DNA of 64,000 nt, from NCBI GenBank assembly GCA_902532195.1, contig CACAHE010000005.1, positions 1-64,000 of the forward strand. Reading direction: 5' to 3'. The position numbers and the translations under genes were made by a program. The notes beneath the pieces are model-generated. The model was not told the origin of the DNA, did not search any database, and saw only the letters and a list, made by a program, of their open reading frames with translations. Each line of letters opens with the position of its first letter. The first letter of the stretch is position 1. Shown here in pieces: positions 56,000-64,000 of this stretch. Source of the DNA: an uncultured Pelagibacteraceae bacterium. GTDB lineage: Bacteria; Pseudomonadota; Alphaproteobacteria; Pelagibacterales; Pelagibacteraceae.

Positions 56000-57184
56000 T
56001 TACTTTAGTTTTTTTTTATGAAAATTTATAAATCTTTCCACATTTAACTTATTAAATGTTTTATTTTCTTCAAATGAGACTTTTTTCATTGAATAAGCAG
56101 TACTTTTTGTTTTTCTGGATATTATAGTTATATTTCCTTTATATAACTTTAACTTTATAGACCCATTTACTTGTTTTTTTTTTAAATCAACTATTTTTTG
56201 TAATTTAAATCTTTCTTTTGAATACCAGTATCCATTATAGATAAGTTCCGCGTATCTTGGCATTATATTATCTTTTTTGTGCATTGTTTCTTTATCTAAA
56301 GTTACAGATTCAATTGCTCTATGTGCATTAATTAACAAAGTTCCACCTGGTGTTTCATAAATACCTCTAGATTTTATTCCTATGAATCTATTTTCAACTA
56401 AATCAACTCTTCCAATTCCATTTTTGCCCGCAATATTATTTAATTTGGATAATAATTTTGCAGGAGATAATTTTTGTTTATTTACTGATGTAGGATTGCT
56501 ATTTTTAAAACCTATAGTAACGAATGTTGCTTTATTGGGGGCTTTTTCAGGAGATATAGTTCTTTGAAAAATATATTCTGGGGCAGAATTTTTAGGATTT
56601 TCTAAAATTTTACCTTCAGTAGATGTATGAAATAAATTGTCATCTACTGAAAAAGGAGTTTCACCTTTTTTGTCTTTAGGAATTATTATTTTATGTTTCT
56701 TTGCATATCTTATTAAATCTGATCTTGATTTAAGTTTCCAAAGTCTCCACGGTGCTATGATTTTTATTTTAGGTCCAAAATAATGATATCCCAATTCAAA
56801 TCTAACTTGGTCATTACCTTTTCCGGTTGAACCGTGAGAAACTGCATACGCTTTATATTTTTTTGCAATTTGTATTTGATCTTTGGCAATTAAAGGTCTT
56901 GCTATTGAAGTACCAAGCAAATATACCCCTTCATAAATAGCATGTCCTCTTATCATAGGAAATATATATTCTTTTACAAATACATTTTTTAGATCATTTA
57001 TAATTATTTTTTTTACTCCAAGTTTTTTTGCATTATTAATAATTTTTTTTTTATTAACTTTTTGTCCAATATCTGCTGTGTAAGTGATTATTTCTGCTTT
57101 ATAATTTTTCTGTAACCATTTTAAAATTATAGAAGTATCTAACCCACCAGAATAGGCGAGTACAATTTTTTTTTTAAAATTCAT
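56000..57184 (-). CDS. argG: Argininosuccinate synthase
   Basis: A 394-residue ATP-dependent ligase condensing citrulline and aspartate in arginine synthesis. The pyrophosphatase-type P-loop is LAYSGGLDTSI (residues 9-19), followed by AVSHGSTGKGNDQVRFE with the aspartate and citrulline binding residues and the RSRGIYETPGG stretch. It is rather basic, as others of this genome. Usual length is about 400. Confidence 0.97.
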   Translation of the reverse strand: MNFKKKIVLAYSGGLDTSIILKWLQKNYKAEIITYTADIGQKVNKKKIINNAKKLGVKKIIINDLKNVFVKEYIFPMIRGHAIYEGVYLLGTSIARPLIAKDQIQIAKKYKAYAVSHGSTGKGNDQVRFELGYHYFGPKIKIIAPWRLWKLKSRSDLIRYAKKHKIIIPKDKKGETPFSVDDNLFHTSTEGKILENPKNSAPEYIFQRTISPEKAPNKATFVTIGFKNSNPTSVNKQKLSPAKLLSKLNNIAGKNGIGRVDLVENRFIGIKSRGIYETPGGTLLINAHRAIESVTLDKETMHKKDNIMPRYAELIYNGYWYSKERFKLQKIVDLKKKQVNGSIKLKLYKGNITIISRKTKSTAYSMKKVSFEENKTFNKLNVERFINFHKKKLK

Positions 57185-57197
57185 TTAAAGTATGATT

Positions 57198-57710
57198 TTA
57201 AGTACAGTTTTTTTTTGCAGAATTGTATGCTTTTGTAAAGCCCATAAGAGAATAGTGATCTATTGTTTGAGAACCTGATTTATTATAACCTGTAACCATT
57301 ATTCTTGTTCCTCTCTTCATAGCTTTTATCATTTTTTTTTCTATTTTGTTGCTAGCAATCCAAGCAAAGTTTTCTTGAGAAATATCGAATTTAAATTTTG
57401 ATTTACCCGACTTTGCTGTGATAGCATTTTGCTTATTATATTCATATCCAGAAGTGGTACTGATTTCGTCACTTATTTTAATATATGGTCTAAAACTTAT
57501 AAAGAGTCTTGCTTCGCGAGAGTGTTTTTTAGGTGATTGTAGAACTGGCACTGATTGAGCAAAACAAATTTTCTCGTTTTCATTTGTTAAAACCACAACT
57601 TCCCAATCTTTAAACTTGCCTACTTTTTTTATTTCTTCTGAATGAGCTAAAAGTGTACTAAGAAAAAACAGTAATATTGATTTTACGATTAATTTATTTT
57701 TTAAGGACAT
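57198..57710 (-). CDS. IalB-like (invasion associated locus B) family protein
   Basis: A 170-residue secreted protein with an N-terminal signal peptide (hydrophobic residues 11-22, cleavage near AHS-EE). The mature part begins KVGKFKDWEVV, has a conserved pair of cysteines (one in EKICFA, the other four residues from the end) and the EARLFISFRP stretch, typical of the IalB family. The name comes from Bartonella; in free-living alphaproteobacteria its function is unknown. It overlaps the AKR gene by ten bases. Confidence 0.85.
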   Translation of the reverse strand: MSLKNKLIVKSILLFFLSTLLAHSEEIKKVGKFKDWEVVVLTNENEKICFAQSVPVLQSPKKHSREARLFISFRPYIKISDEISTTSGYEYNKQNAITAKSGKSKFKFDISQENFAWIASNKIEKKMIKAMKRGTRIMVTGYNKSGSQTIDHYSLMGFTKAYNSAKKNCT

Positions 57711-58738
57711 GGATTTGGATATATTTTTTGTACATTATTAATTTCTTTTATTACTTCATTTGATAAATTTACATTTACACTTTCTATATCAGTTTTCAAC
57801 TGTTCCATAGTTGTAGCTCCAATTATTACACTTGTTATAAATTCTTGCATCTCACAAAATTTTATAGACATCTGACTCATATTCAGATTGTATTTGTTAC
57901 TTATTTTATAATATTCATCTACAGCATTATCTAAATTTGGTGTATTATATCTATATTTCCAAAAATCAAAATCTCTCTCCATTCTAGAGTCTTTTGGAAA
58001 GCTATTATTTCTATATTTGCCACTTAAATATCCACTCGCTAACGGAGAATAAGCTAGGCATCCTATGTTTTCTCTAATAGAAATCTCGGATAATCCAATT
58101 TCATAGGTTCTATTTAATAAGCTATAAGGATTTTGTATAGACATCATTCTTGGAAGTTTTTTATCATTTGCTAATTTAATATAATTCATCACTCCCCAGG
58201 GAGTTTCATTTGATAAACCTACGTATCTTATCTTACCTTGATCTATAAATTTTTTTAAATTTATTAAAACATCTTCAAATTTATTCCATTCTTTTTCTTT
58301 ATGTTCATAACCTAGTGTACCAAAATTATTTACATTTCTTTCAGGCCAATGTAATTGGTAAAGATCTATGTAATCAGTCTTTAGTCTCTTCAGACTATCG
58401 TTTAAAGCGTTTTCCAAATTTAATCCTACAAAACTATTTTTTCCTTTTCTCAAATAATTTCTTGCTGGTCCTGCAACTTTGGTAGCTAAAATTATTTTGT
58501 CTCTCTTTTTTCTCGTTTGTATCCAATTTCCAATTATTATTTCTGTGTGGCCAAAAGTTTCCTCTTTTGGAGGCACAGCATAGAGTTCAGCGGTATCCCA
58601 AAAATTAACTCCACTTTCTAAAGAATAATCCATTTGTTCAAATGCTTGATTTTGAGTATTTTGTTCTCCCCAAGTCATAGTACCTAAACAAATAGTACTT
58701 ACATCAAGGTTAGTATTTCCTAGTTTTCTATAATTCAT
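57701..58738 (-). CDS. Aldo/keto reductase, Tas-like
   Basis: A 345-residue NADPH-dependent reductase. The catalytic tetrad is D48, Y53, K87 and H130 (WDTAELYAVPP, LATKVAG and LYQLHWPER). The sequence LGTMTWGEQNTQNQA and AVPPKEETFG is close to the E. coli Tas subgroup, whose members reduce small aldehydes or ketones; the natural substrate is unknown. It is likely co-transcribed with the overlapping IalB-like gene. Confidence 0.93.
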   Translation of the reverse strand: MNYRKLGNTNLDVSTICLGTMTWGEQNTQNQAFEQMDYSLESGVNFWDTAELYAVPPKEETFGHTEIIIGNWIQTRKKRDKIILATKVAGPARNYLRKGKNSFVGLNLENALNDSLKRLKTDYIDLYQLHWPERNVNNFGTLGYEHKEKEWNKFEDVLINLKKFIDQGKIRYVGLSNETPWGVMNYIKLANDKKLPRMMSIQNPYSLLNRTYEIGLSEISIRENIGCLAYSPLASGYLSGKYRNNSFPKDSRMERDFDFWKYRYNTPNLDNAVDEYYKISNKYNLNMSQMSIKFCEMQEFITSVIIGATTMEQLKTDIESVNVNLSNEVIKEINNVQKIYPNPCP

Positions 58739-58809
58739 TGAATATTAAATATTTTTTAAGGTTTTTATGATATCTTGAATAAATAGTAAAAGGCTATTAT
58801 ATAAATAAT

Positions 58810-59571
58810 ATGGAATTCAATAAAGAAAATATACTCAATAAAGTAAAAGCTGCCCAACAATCAACTGTTGTAATGGATGAAGGTTTAAGAGCCTACATGT
58901 TAAAAGTTTATAATTACATGGCGACAGGTATTTTAATAACAGGTATCATTTCAGTTTTAACATTTAGATTGTCTGTTGAAACCAATGATGTGGGAAGTAT
59001 TGTGGCATTTACATCTTTAGGTAATGCAGTTTTTTTCTCAGGTTTAAAATGGCTAATAATGTTGGCTCCACTTGGAATTGTTTTTTATATGAGTTTTGGG
59101 ATAAATAAAATGAGCGCATCGAAAGCTCAGACAGTTTTTTGGATTTTTGCTAGTTTAATGGGTCTATCACTTTCGTGGATACTAGTTCAATTTACAGGGA
59201 AAAGTGTTGCAAGAGTTTTTTTTATAACCTCAGCTACATTTGGAGCTATGAGCATTTACGGGTATACAACTAAAAGAGATTTAACCAAACTAGGTTCATT
59301 TTTAATGATGGGATTAATTGGAATTATAATTGCATCACTAGTCAATATATTTTTGAAATCATCAATGATGCATTTTGTGATTTCAATATTAGGAGTATTA
59401 ATATTTGTTGGTTTAACTGCTTACGATACTCAAAAAATTAAAAAAATGTACTCAGCAAGTGATACAGGCGAGTTAATGGGTAAAAAGGCTGTTATGGGTG
59501 CATTAACATTATATTTAGACTTTATAAATTTATTTATAATGCTTTTAAGACTATTCGGACAAAGAAGATAA
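58810..59571 (+). CDS. Bax inhibitor-1/YccA family membrane protein
   Basis: A 253-residue protein with seven predicted membrane helices and the BI-1 signatures, including GLTAYDTQKIKKMY (about residues 199-212) and the final helix ending YLDFINLFIMLLRLFG with acidic residues of the family's proton/calcium site. YccA protects the translocon in E. coli from FtsH, but the role of this protein is not established. Divergent from the AKR gene, with 71 bases between. Confidence 0.93.
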   Translation: MEFNKENILNKVKAAQQSTVVMDEGLRAYMLKVYNYMATGILITGIISVLTFRLSVETNDVGSIVAFTSLGNAVFFSGLKWLIMLAPLGIVFYMSFGINKMSASKAQTVFWIFASLMGLSLSWILVQFTGKSVARVFFITSATFGAMSIYGYTTKRDLTKLGSFLMMGLIGIIIASLVNIFLKSSMMHFVISILGVLIFVGLTAYDTQKIKKMYSASDTGELMGKKAVMGALTLYLDFINLFIMLLRLFGQRR

Positions 59572-59577
59572 ATACTT

Positions 59578-59913
59578 TTACAATTGTTTCCAGTTAGTAT
59601 TTTTTAATAATAATTCAAGGTTATCTGAATTTTTAAAAACTTTTCCCTTAGAGTCTGTAATTAAATATTTTAAATTATTATTTTTTGGTTTAAAGTTTTT
59701 GCATATTTTGTATGTGGCATTTTCTGTAGAATTCTTAAAAACGCTAAAACCAATTTGTCTGCTGGAAATATTTAAACCGTAGTCTCTCCATGATCCTAAG
59801 GAAACCATTTTAGCATACAAATTTAATATTATTTTTAATTCATTTTTTTCAAAGAAATTAGTTTTCTCACCATTATAATTATTGTTTATTATTAGTTTTA
59901 AATTTCTATTCAT
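59578..59913 (-). CDS. DUF2794 family protein
   Basis: A 111-residue small soluble protein. The fragments FFEKNELKIILNLYAKMVSLGSWRDYGL (about 21-48) and YKICKNFKPK fit the alphaproteobacterial DUF2794 type, which is of unknown function. Its start overlaps the ispZ gene by eight bases, a recurrent pairing. Confidence 0.75.
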   Translation of the reverse strand: MNRNLKLIINNNYNGEKTNFFEKNELKIILNLYAKMVSLGSWRDYGLNISSRQIGFSVFKNSTENATYKICKNFKPKNNNLKYLITDSKGKVFKNSDNLELLLKNTNWKQL

Positions 59914-60457
59914 TTAATTTGTATTTATTAATTAATCCTACTTGAAAAGCTGTAAATATAAAAGTTATAGGTAACATACCCCAAACCTTAAAATTTACCC
60001 AGAATTCTTCTGATTGAGTTCTCCAAACTAGTTCATTCAAAATAGCTAAACTGAAAAAAAAGTACATCCATCTTGAATTTAGTTTTAGCCAGCCTTCATC
60101 AGACAATGGTAATGCATTACCTAAAATTTTTTTAAGAACTGGTTCATTTGTGAAATATTTTCCAAAAAGTAAAGCTAATCCAAATAATATATTAATAATT
60201 GTTGGTTTAATATAAATAAACACGGGGTTATCAAAGTATATGGTTAATCCCCCAAACAATGTAATTAAAATTCCACCAATTAAAGGAACCATTGGAATTT
60301 TTTTTTCTAATACCCAAACTATTATCAAAGCAATTATTGTTGCAACTATAAATGGAGGAATGGCAATTTTTAAATTTTTATCACTATTGTAATAAATTAG
60401 TAAAAAAACTAATAAAGGACCAAAATCTGTGACAAATTTGACAAATTTTTTATTCAC
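59906..60457 (-). CDS. ispZ: Septation protein A / intracellular septation family (IspZ/YciB)
   Basis: A 183-residue inner-membrane protein with about five hydrophobic helices. The KFVTDFGPLLVFLLIYY start, the WVLEKKIPMVPLIGGILITLFGGLTIYFDN stretch and GWLKLNSRWMYFFF are the family pattern. In Shigella its loss affects septation. Here it is co-transcribed with the DUF2794 gene. Confidence 0.92.
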   Translation of the reverse strand: MNKKFVKFVTDFGPLLVFLLIYYNSDKNLKIAIPPFIVATIIALIIVWVLEKKIPMVPLIGGILITLFGGLTIYFDNPVFIYIKPTIINILFGLALLFGKYFTNEPVLKKILGNALPLSDEGWLKLNSRWMYFFFSLAILNELVWRTQSEEFWVNFKVWGMLPITFIFTAFQVGLINKYKLNE

Positions 60458-60535
60458 TTAATTATATTAGCAGAATTAATATTACAATTAAATTTTTTTA
60501 TTGATTTTTTATTTTAAATACACATATTAAACCTT

Positions 60536-60856
60536 GTGAGCATCCAAAAAGCAAAATTTTCAATTGGGGATATAGTAAAACATAAACACTTTGACTTTAG
60601 AGGTGTAATTTATGATGTTGATTTTGAATTTAATAATTCTGAAGAATGGTATCAATCAATACCAAAAAATGTGAGACCTAGAAAAGATCAACCCTTTTAT
60701 CATTTATTAGCAGAAAATGATGATGTTACATATGAAGCATATGTATCAGAGCAAAATCTTTTAACTGATGACTCAGAGGAACCAGTAAAACATCCTCTAA
60801 TAAATGAAATTTTTTCTGGTAAAAAAGGTTCTGGCTATTTTAAACCATCAAATTAA
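60536..60856 (+). CDS. hspQ: Heat-shock protein HspQ (hemimethylated DNA-binding type)
   Basis: A 106-residue small beta-rich protein with the YccV/HspQ pattern: AKFSIGDIVKHKHFDFRGVIYDVD (about 6-29), WYQSIPKNVRPRKDQPFYHLLAEND (about 38-62), and YVSEQNL. In E. coli HspQ is a specificity factor of the Lon protease and binds hemimethylated DNA. The start is GTG; a TTG lies two bases before it in another frame. The window between it and ccmC carries a long stem-loop. Confidence 0.9.
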   Translation: MSIQKAKFSIGDIVKHKHFDFRGVIYDVDFEFNNSEEWYQSIPKNVRPRKDQPFYHLLAENDDVTYEAYVSEQNLLTDDSEEPVKHPLINEIFSGKKGSGYFKPSN

Positions 60857-60920
60857 TACTAAGCCTTGATTTAAACACATTTATTTCAAAACTTAGACAT
60901 ATCCTAATTATAAATTTATA

Positions 60921-60988
60921 TTATTCTGATCAAGGATACCAATGTTTCCCTAATATATCTCCCTCAAAAGTATTCTTGATCGGAATGA
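60921..60988. other. Long RNA-like hairpin in the hspQ-ccmC gap
   Basis: The arms ATTCTGATCAAGGATAC (60923-60939) and GTATTCTTGATCGGAAT (60970-60986) pair over 17 positions with 15 Watson-Crick pairs and two G-U pairs, with no mismatch. Two more pairs (60921-60922 with 60987-60988) can extend it. The 30-base loop contains two CCC blocks. Neither side has a U tract, so it is not a terminator. A structured RNA or leader element is more likely. I know of no named family that fits. Confidence 0.75.
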
Positions 60989-61039
60989 CTTTCAAAAAAT
61001 AAATTCAAAATCTAAAAAAATATTATATATATTTCACAA

Positions 61040-61747
61040 ATGTTTAAAAATATTGAGCCGTTAAAGATTTATTCAATAACCTCTAAAGCACCTAAATATG
61101 TTTTTTTTATTTTTATATTAATTTTAAGTATTGGATTAGTAGAAGCATTAATATTATCACCAGAAGATTATATCCAAAGTCATTCTGTCAGAATAATGTA
61201 TGTTCATGTTCCTTCGGCATGGTTATCACTATCACTGTTTTCAATAATTGGAGTCTTATCATTTGTAATTTTAATTTTTAAAAATAAAAATTTACCATTA
61301 ATTACCAAAAGCTTAGCTCCTTCAGGTTTTTTATTTAGTATTATTGCATTAGTTACAGGATCAATTTGGGGAAAACCAACTTGGGGTACTTGGTGGGCCT
61401 GGGATACTAGAATTATTTCAATGTTAATTTTGGCTTTGTTTTATTTATTGTACATTCTTTCTTGGAGAATTTTTCAAAATAAAAAAGATTTAAATAATAT
61501 TACTTCAATAATTTCAATTGTTGGATTGATAAACCTGCCTATAATTAAATATTCAGTAGATTGGTGGTCTACTCTTCATCAACCTTCTTCTATAAATTTA
61601 ATAAATGGATCTTCAATTCACCAATCAATGCTTATACCTTTAGGAATTATGACTGCGGCATTTGCTCTTTTCTCAATTTTAATATTTTTGATGAAATATA
61701 ATACAGAACTGATAAAGATAAAAAACAAAGGTCTAGATAGATTATGA
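61040..61747 (+). CDS. ccmC: Heme exporter protein CcmC
   Basis: A 235-residue inner-membrane protein with six helices that hands heme to CcmE during cytochrome c maturation. The tryptophan-rich WWD motif WGKPTWGTWWAWDTR is at residues 110-124, and the flanking periplasmic histidines are H56 (YVHVPSAW) and the one in STLHQPSS near residue 178. It is the first gene of ccmC-ccmD-ccmE-ccmF; ccmA and ccmB are not in front of it in this window. Confidence 0.97.
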   Translation: MFKNIEPLKIYSITSKAPKYVFFIFILILSIGLVEALILSPEDYIQSHSVRIMYVHVPSAWLSLSLFSIIGVLSFVILIFKNKNLPLITKSLAPSGFLFSIIALVTGSIWGKPTWGTWWAWDTRIISMLILALFYLLYILSWRIFQNKKDLNNITSIISIVGLINLPIIKYSVDWWSTLHQPSSINLINGSSIHQSMLIPLGIMTAAFALFSILIFLMKYNTELIKIKNKGLDRL

Positions 61748-61977
61748 TAAATGACATTATTTATATGAATGGCTATGGAATATATGTTTGGTCAGCATTT
61801 TCTTTTACAATGTTAAGTTTCCTAACTCTGTATACAATTATAAAAATACAGATGGTAAAAGAGGAGCTAAAATTTAATCAAAAGTTTGCAAACCTTGCTG
61901 CCAATAAAGTAAATTCTGCTAAAAATCAAAAAATATATAGAGAAATATTAAACAATAGCTCTATTTCAAAAATTTAA
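61744..61977 (+). CDS. ccmD: Heme exporter protein CcmD
   Basis: A 77-residue small membrane protein. One helix (about residues 10-33) follows the typical [15 protein letters not shown] start, then a basic cytoplasmic tail. CcmD stabilises the CcmC-CcmE complex and helps release holo-CcmE. It overlaps ccmC by four bases and is followed by ccmE after eleven bases. Without its neighbours it would be hard to name. Confidence 0.9.
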   Translation: MINDIIYMNGYGIYVWSAFSFTMLSFLTLYTIIKIQMVKEELKFNQKFANLAANKVNSAKNQKIYREILNNSSISKI

Positions 61978-61988
61978 CTTCGGTACAC

Positions 61989-62408
61989 ATGGTCGGTAAG
62001 AAAGTTAAACTAAGAATAATTTTTTTATCAATTTTTCTTATAACAATTATTTTATCTTTAATTCTAATTTTAAAGTCACTAGAAAATGAAATAGTTTATT
62101 TTATTTCACCTACTGAAATTAAAAATTTAAGCGAATTAGATAAAAATAAAATAAGAGTGGGTGGCATGGTAAAAGAAGGATCAATAAAAGCCTATGAAAA
62201 TAATATTAGTTTTGTGATAACAGATTTTAAAAATGAAATCACTGTGAGTTTTACTGGAGCAATACCCAATCTTTTTGCTGAAGGAAAAGGAGTGGTAGCT
62301 GAAGGAATTTTAAGAGATCGTAATTATTTAGTTTCTAAAAAAATATTAGCTAAACACGACGAAAATTATATTCCTCCTGAAGTTAAAGAAGCATTGGAGA
62401 AAAAGTAA
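61989..62408 (+). CDS. ccmE: Cytochrome c maturation heme chaperone CcmE
   Basis: A 139-residue periplasmic, membrane-anchored protein with one N-terminal helix (about 8-30) and an OB-fold. The heme-binding histidine is H123 in LAKHDENY, with Y127 as the family's later ligand; [10 protein letters not shown] is the conserved loop near residue 56. CcmE carries heme covalently from CcmC to CcmF. ccmF starts directly after its stop. Confidence 0.97.
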   Translation: MVGKKVKLRIIFLSIFLITIILSLILILKSLENEIVYFISPTEIKNLSELDKNKIRVGGMVKEGSIKAYENNISFVITDFKNEITVSFTGAIPNLFAEGKGVVAEGILRDRNYLVSKKILAKHDENYIPPEVKEALEKK

Positions 62409-64000
62409 ATGTTAATTACACAGATTGGTAATTATTCATTAATACTTGGATTATTTTTATCTATTTTTTTTATTTTTTACTTAATTTTAATTCTTTATGG
62501 ATTTATAAAAATTAAACTTAACAATATTTATTCGATATTGTTTATACAATTGTTTTCAGTATTAATTAGTTTTTTCTCATTAATCTATTCATTTGTTATT
62601 TCAAATTTTACTAATGAAACTGTATATAATAATTCACATACCACAAAACCACTTTTTTATAAAATATCTGGAACCTGGGGAAATCATGAAGGAAGCCTTC
62701 TACTCTGGTTATTAGTTTTAACACTCTTTATTTTTTTATTTTTTATTGATTCAAAAAAACAACCGAAAATTTATAGATTGTATACTTTAGTATTCCAACA
62801 AATAATAATTTTAGGATTTTTTCTTTTTGTTTTATTTACCTCTAATCCATTTAGTTATATATTTCCTGTACCACTCGAGGGTTTAGGACTAAACCCAATA
62901 TTACAAGATCCAGCTCTGGCTATTCATCCTCCAATTTTATATTTAGGTTATGTTGGATCATCAATAATTTTTTCTGCATCTCTATCTGCTTTAGTATCAA
63001 AACATATTAATAATTTCTGGGCTCAGCATATAAAAAAATGGATATTTATAAGTTGGATATTTTTGACTTTAGGAATAATGCTAGGTTCTATTTGGGCATA
63101 TTATGAACTCGGATGGGGAGGATTTTGGTTTTGGGATCCTGTAGAAAATGTTTCACTGATGCCTTGGTTCTGCCTTACAGCTTTATTGCATTCCATATTA
63201 GTTTTGGAAAAAAGATCTGAATTGAAGTCTTGGACGATAATTTTATCCATAACGACTTTTTCTTTAAGTATGAGTGGTACATTTCTAGTAAGATCTGGAA
63301 TTTTAAACTCAGTTCATACTTTTGCTAATGATCCTGGGCGTGGCGTGTTTATTTTAACGTTTTTATTCATATTAATTTTAATATCGATTTTGATTTTTTT
63401 CTTTTTTCAAACTGAAGAGAATGTTCGAGAAAATAAAATATATTGGCTTAGCAGAGAAACTTCTATTTTAGTAAATAATTGGTTTATGATTTTTTTCCTT
63501 GCTGTTGTATTTATTGGAACTACATATCCAATTTTTTTAGAAGTATTAACAAGTGAAAAAATTTCAGTGGGGCCACCATTTTACAACAAATTATTAATTC
63601 CTTTTTTAATTCCATTTTTAATTTTTATGGCAATTGGACCAAATTTAAAATGGATTAAAAATGATTTTAAAAAAGTAAATTTTTATAAATTTTTTGTATT
63701 TATATTTCTTTGTTTTATTACTTTTATATTTGCTGAAAAATTTAAAATAAAAAACTTGTTCACTATTATTCTTATAATTTCTTCATTATATTTATTAATT
63801 AGCTCCATAGGTGATTTAATTTTTAAAAGAAAAAATATATCACAGAATATCTCACACTTTGGTTTTAGTATTTTAATTTTAAGTATCGTTTTAAATGGAA
63901 TTTTATCTAAAGAATTTTCAGGAAATATGAAAATTGGTGAAGAAGTAAAATTTTATAATGAAATAATAAAATTTAAAAAGGTAGAGACTTTTAATAGAGA
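62409..64000 (+). CDS. ccmF: Heme lyase CcmF, N-terminal part (runs off the window)
   Basis: The ATG at 62409 follows the ccmE stop directly and the frame stays open to the end of the window, about 530 codons, so the C-terminus is missing. Many membrane helices are seen. Signatures are SGTWGNHEGSLLLW (about residues 87-100) and the WWD domain GWGGFWFWDPVENVSLMPW near 235-253, which binds heme. CcmF attaches heme to the CXXCH motif of apocytochromes. Full-length CcmF is usually about 630-660 residues. Confidence 0.96.
   Translation, partial: MLITQIGNYSLILGLFLSIFFIFYLILILYGFIKIKLNNIYSILFIQLFSVLISFFSLIYSFVISNFTNETVYNNSHTTKPLFYKISGTWGNHEGSLLLWLLVLTLFIFLFFIDSKKQPKIYRLYTLVFQQIIILGFFLFVLFTSNPFSYIFPVPLEGLGLNPILQDPALAIHPPILYLGYVGSSIIFSASLSALVSKHINNFWAQHIKKWIFISWIFLTLGIMLGSIWAYYELGWGGFWFWDPVENVSLMPWFCLTALLHSILVLEKRSELKSWTIILSITTFSLSMSGTFLVRSGILNSVHTFANDPGRGVFILTFLFILILISILIFFFFQTEENVRENKIYWLSRETSILVNNWFMIFFLAVVFIGTTYPIFLEVLTSEKISVGPPFYNKLLIPFLIPFLIFMAIGPNLKWIKNDFKKVNFYKFFVFIFLCFITFIFAEKFKIKNLFTIILIISSLYLLISSIGDLIFKRKNISQNISHFGFSILILSIVLNGILSKEFSGNMKIGEEVKFYNEIIKFKKVETFNR

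Noticed and set aside
1..64000. CRISPR arrays, insertion sequences or prophage genes
   Set aside because: I saw no regularly spaced repeats, transposase, integrase or phage structural genes on reading the window.

Overview
The window is a compact, very AT-rich (roughly 30% G+C by eye) bacterial chromosome segment. Gene order, tiny gaps and gene content point to an alphaproteobacterium of the SAR11 clade (Pelagibacterales). The strongest clue is the conserved alphaproteobacterial origin neighbourhood: leuS-lptE-holA, then parB-parA-rsmG-mnmG-mnmE-rho-hemJ-hemH-hemE on the minus strand, then a 287-base gap, then PPDK-regulator-maf-aroE-coaE-dnaQ on the plus strand. Genes point away from the gap, which holds a consensus DnaA box. 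I read it as oriC (20029-20315). A perfect parS core sits 9 kb away inside rsmG. Almost all genes are housekeeping. I saw no insertion sequence, prophage or CRISPR array.

Layout. 1-4.9 kb: end of an L,D-transpeptidase gene, a YggS-like PLP protein, a ThiE/TenI-like protein, a TPR-sulfotransferase, a strong bidirectional terminator, a major porin and a DUF3576 lipoprotein. 5-20 kb: leucyl-tRNA synthetase, LPS transport, DNA polymerase delta, chromosome partitioning, tRNA modification, Rho and late heme synthesis, interrupted by one GT41 glycosyltransferase gene. 20-27.5 kb: oriC and the right-hand origin cluster, then secB, fxsA, timA, smr and hslVU. 27.6-31.9 kb: hisBHAFE with a frameshifted secreted-protein gene inside, then HIT and GNAT genes. 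31.9-38.8 kb: lolA, ftsK, a ubiquinone-type hydroxylase, a LON-domain protein, and a small surface-modification group (sulfotransferase, methyltransferase, DUF5672) around tRNA-Gly(GCC). 38.8-48.7 kb: pterin dehydratase, purH, a heparinase-like protein, rpe, a two-subunit sodium:solute symporter and acetyl-CoA synthetase. 48.8-54.3 kb: a 2OG-Fe oxygenase, tsaD, hemCD, mscS, yggT, folD. 54.3-64 kb: a second GT41, argG, an IalB-like protein, a Tas-like reductase, a BI-1 membrane protein, DUF2794, ispZ, hspQ, then ccmCDE and the start of ccmF.

The genes form several working sets: replication and segregation (oriC, parABS, holA, dnaQ, ftsK), heme from hydroxymethylbilane to ferrochelatase (hemC, hemD, hemE, hemJ, hemH) with cytochrome c maturation (ccm), histidine synthesis, tRNA modification (mnmE, mnmG, tsaD), protein quality control (hslVU, secB, LON domain, hspQ), and probable acetate uptake and activation (symporter plus acs).

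The less ordinary items are: a 17-19 bp RNA-like helix in the hspQ-ccmC gap; a lysine/arginine-rich tail on acetyl-CoA synthetase encoded by a 27-bp tandem repeat; a frameshift in a T8 run inside the his cluster; two divergent genes whose start codons share an ATGCAT; six tail-to-tail gene pairs sharing four bases at their stops; and a coding gene that starts four bases after a tRNA.
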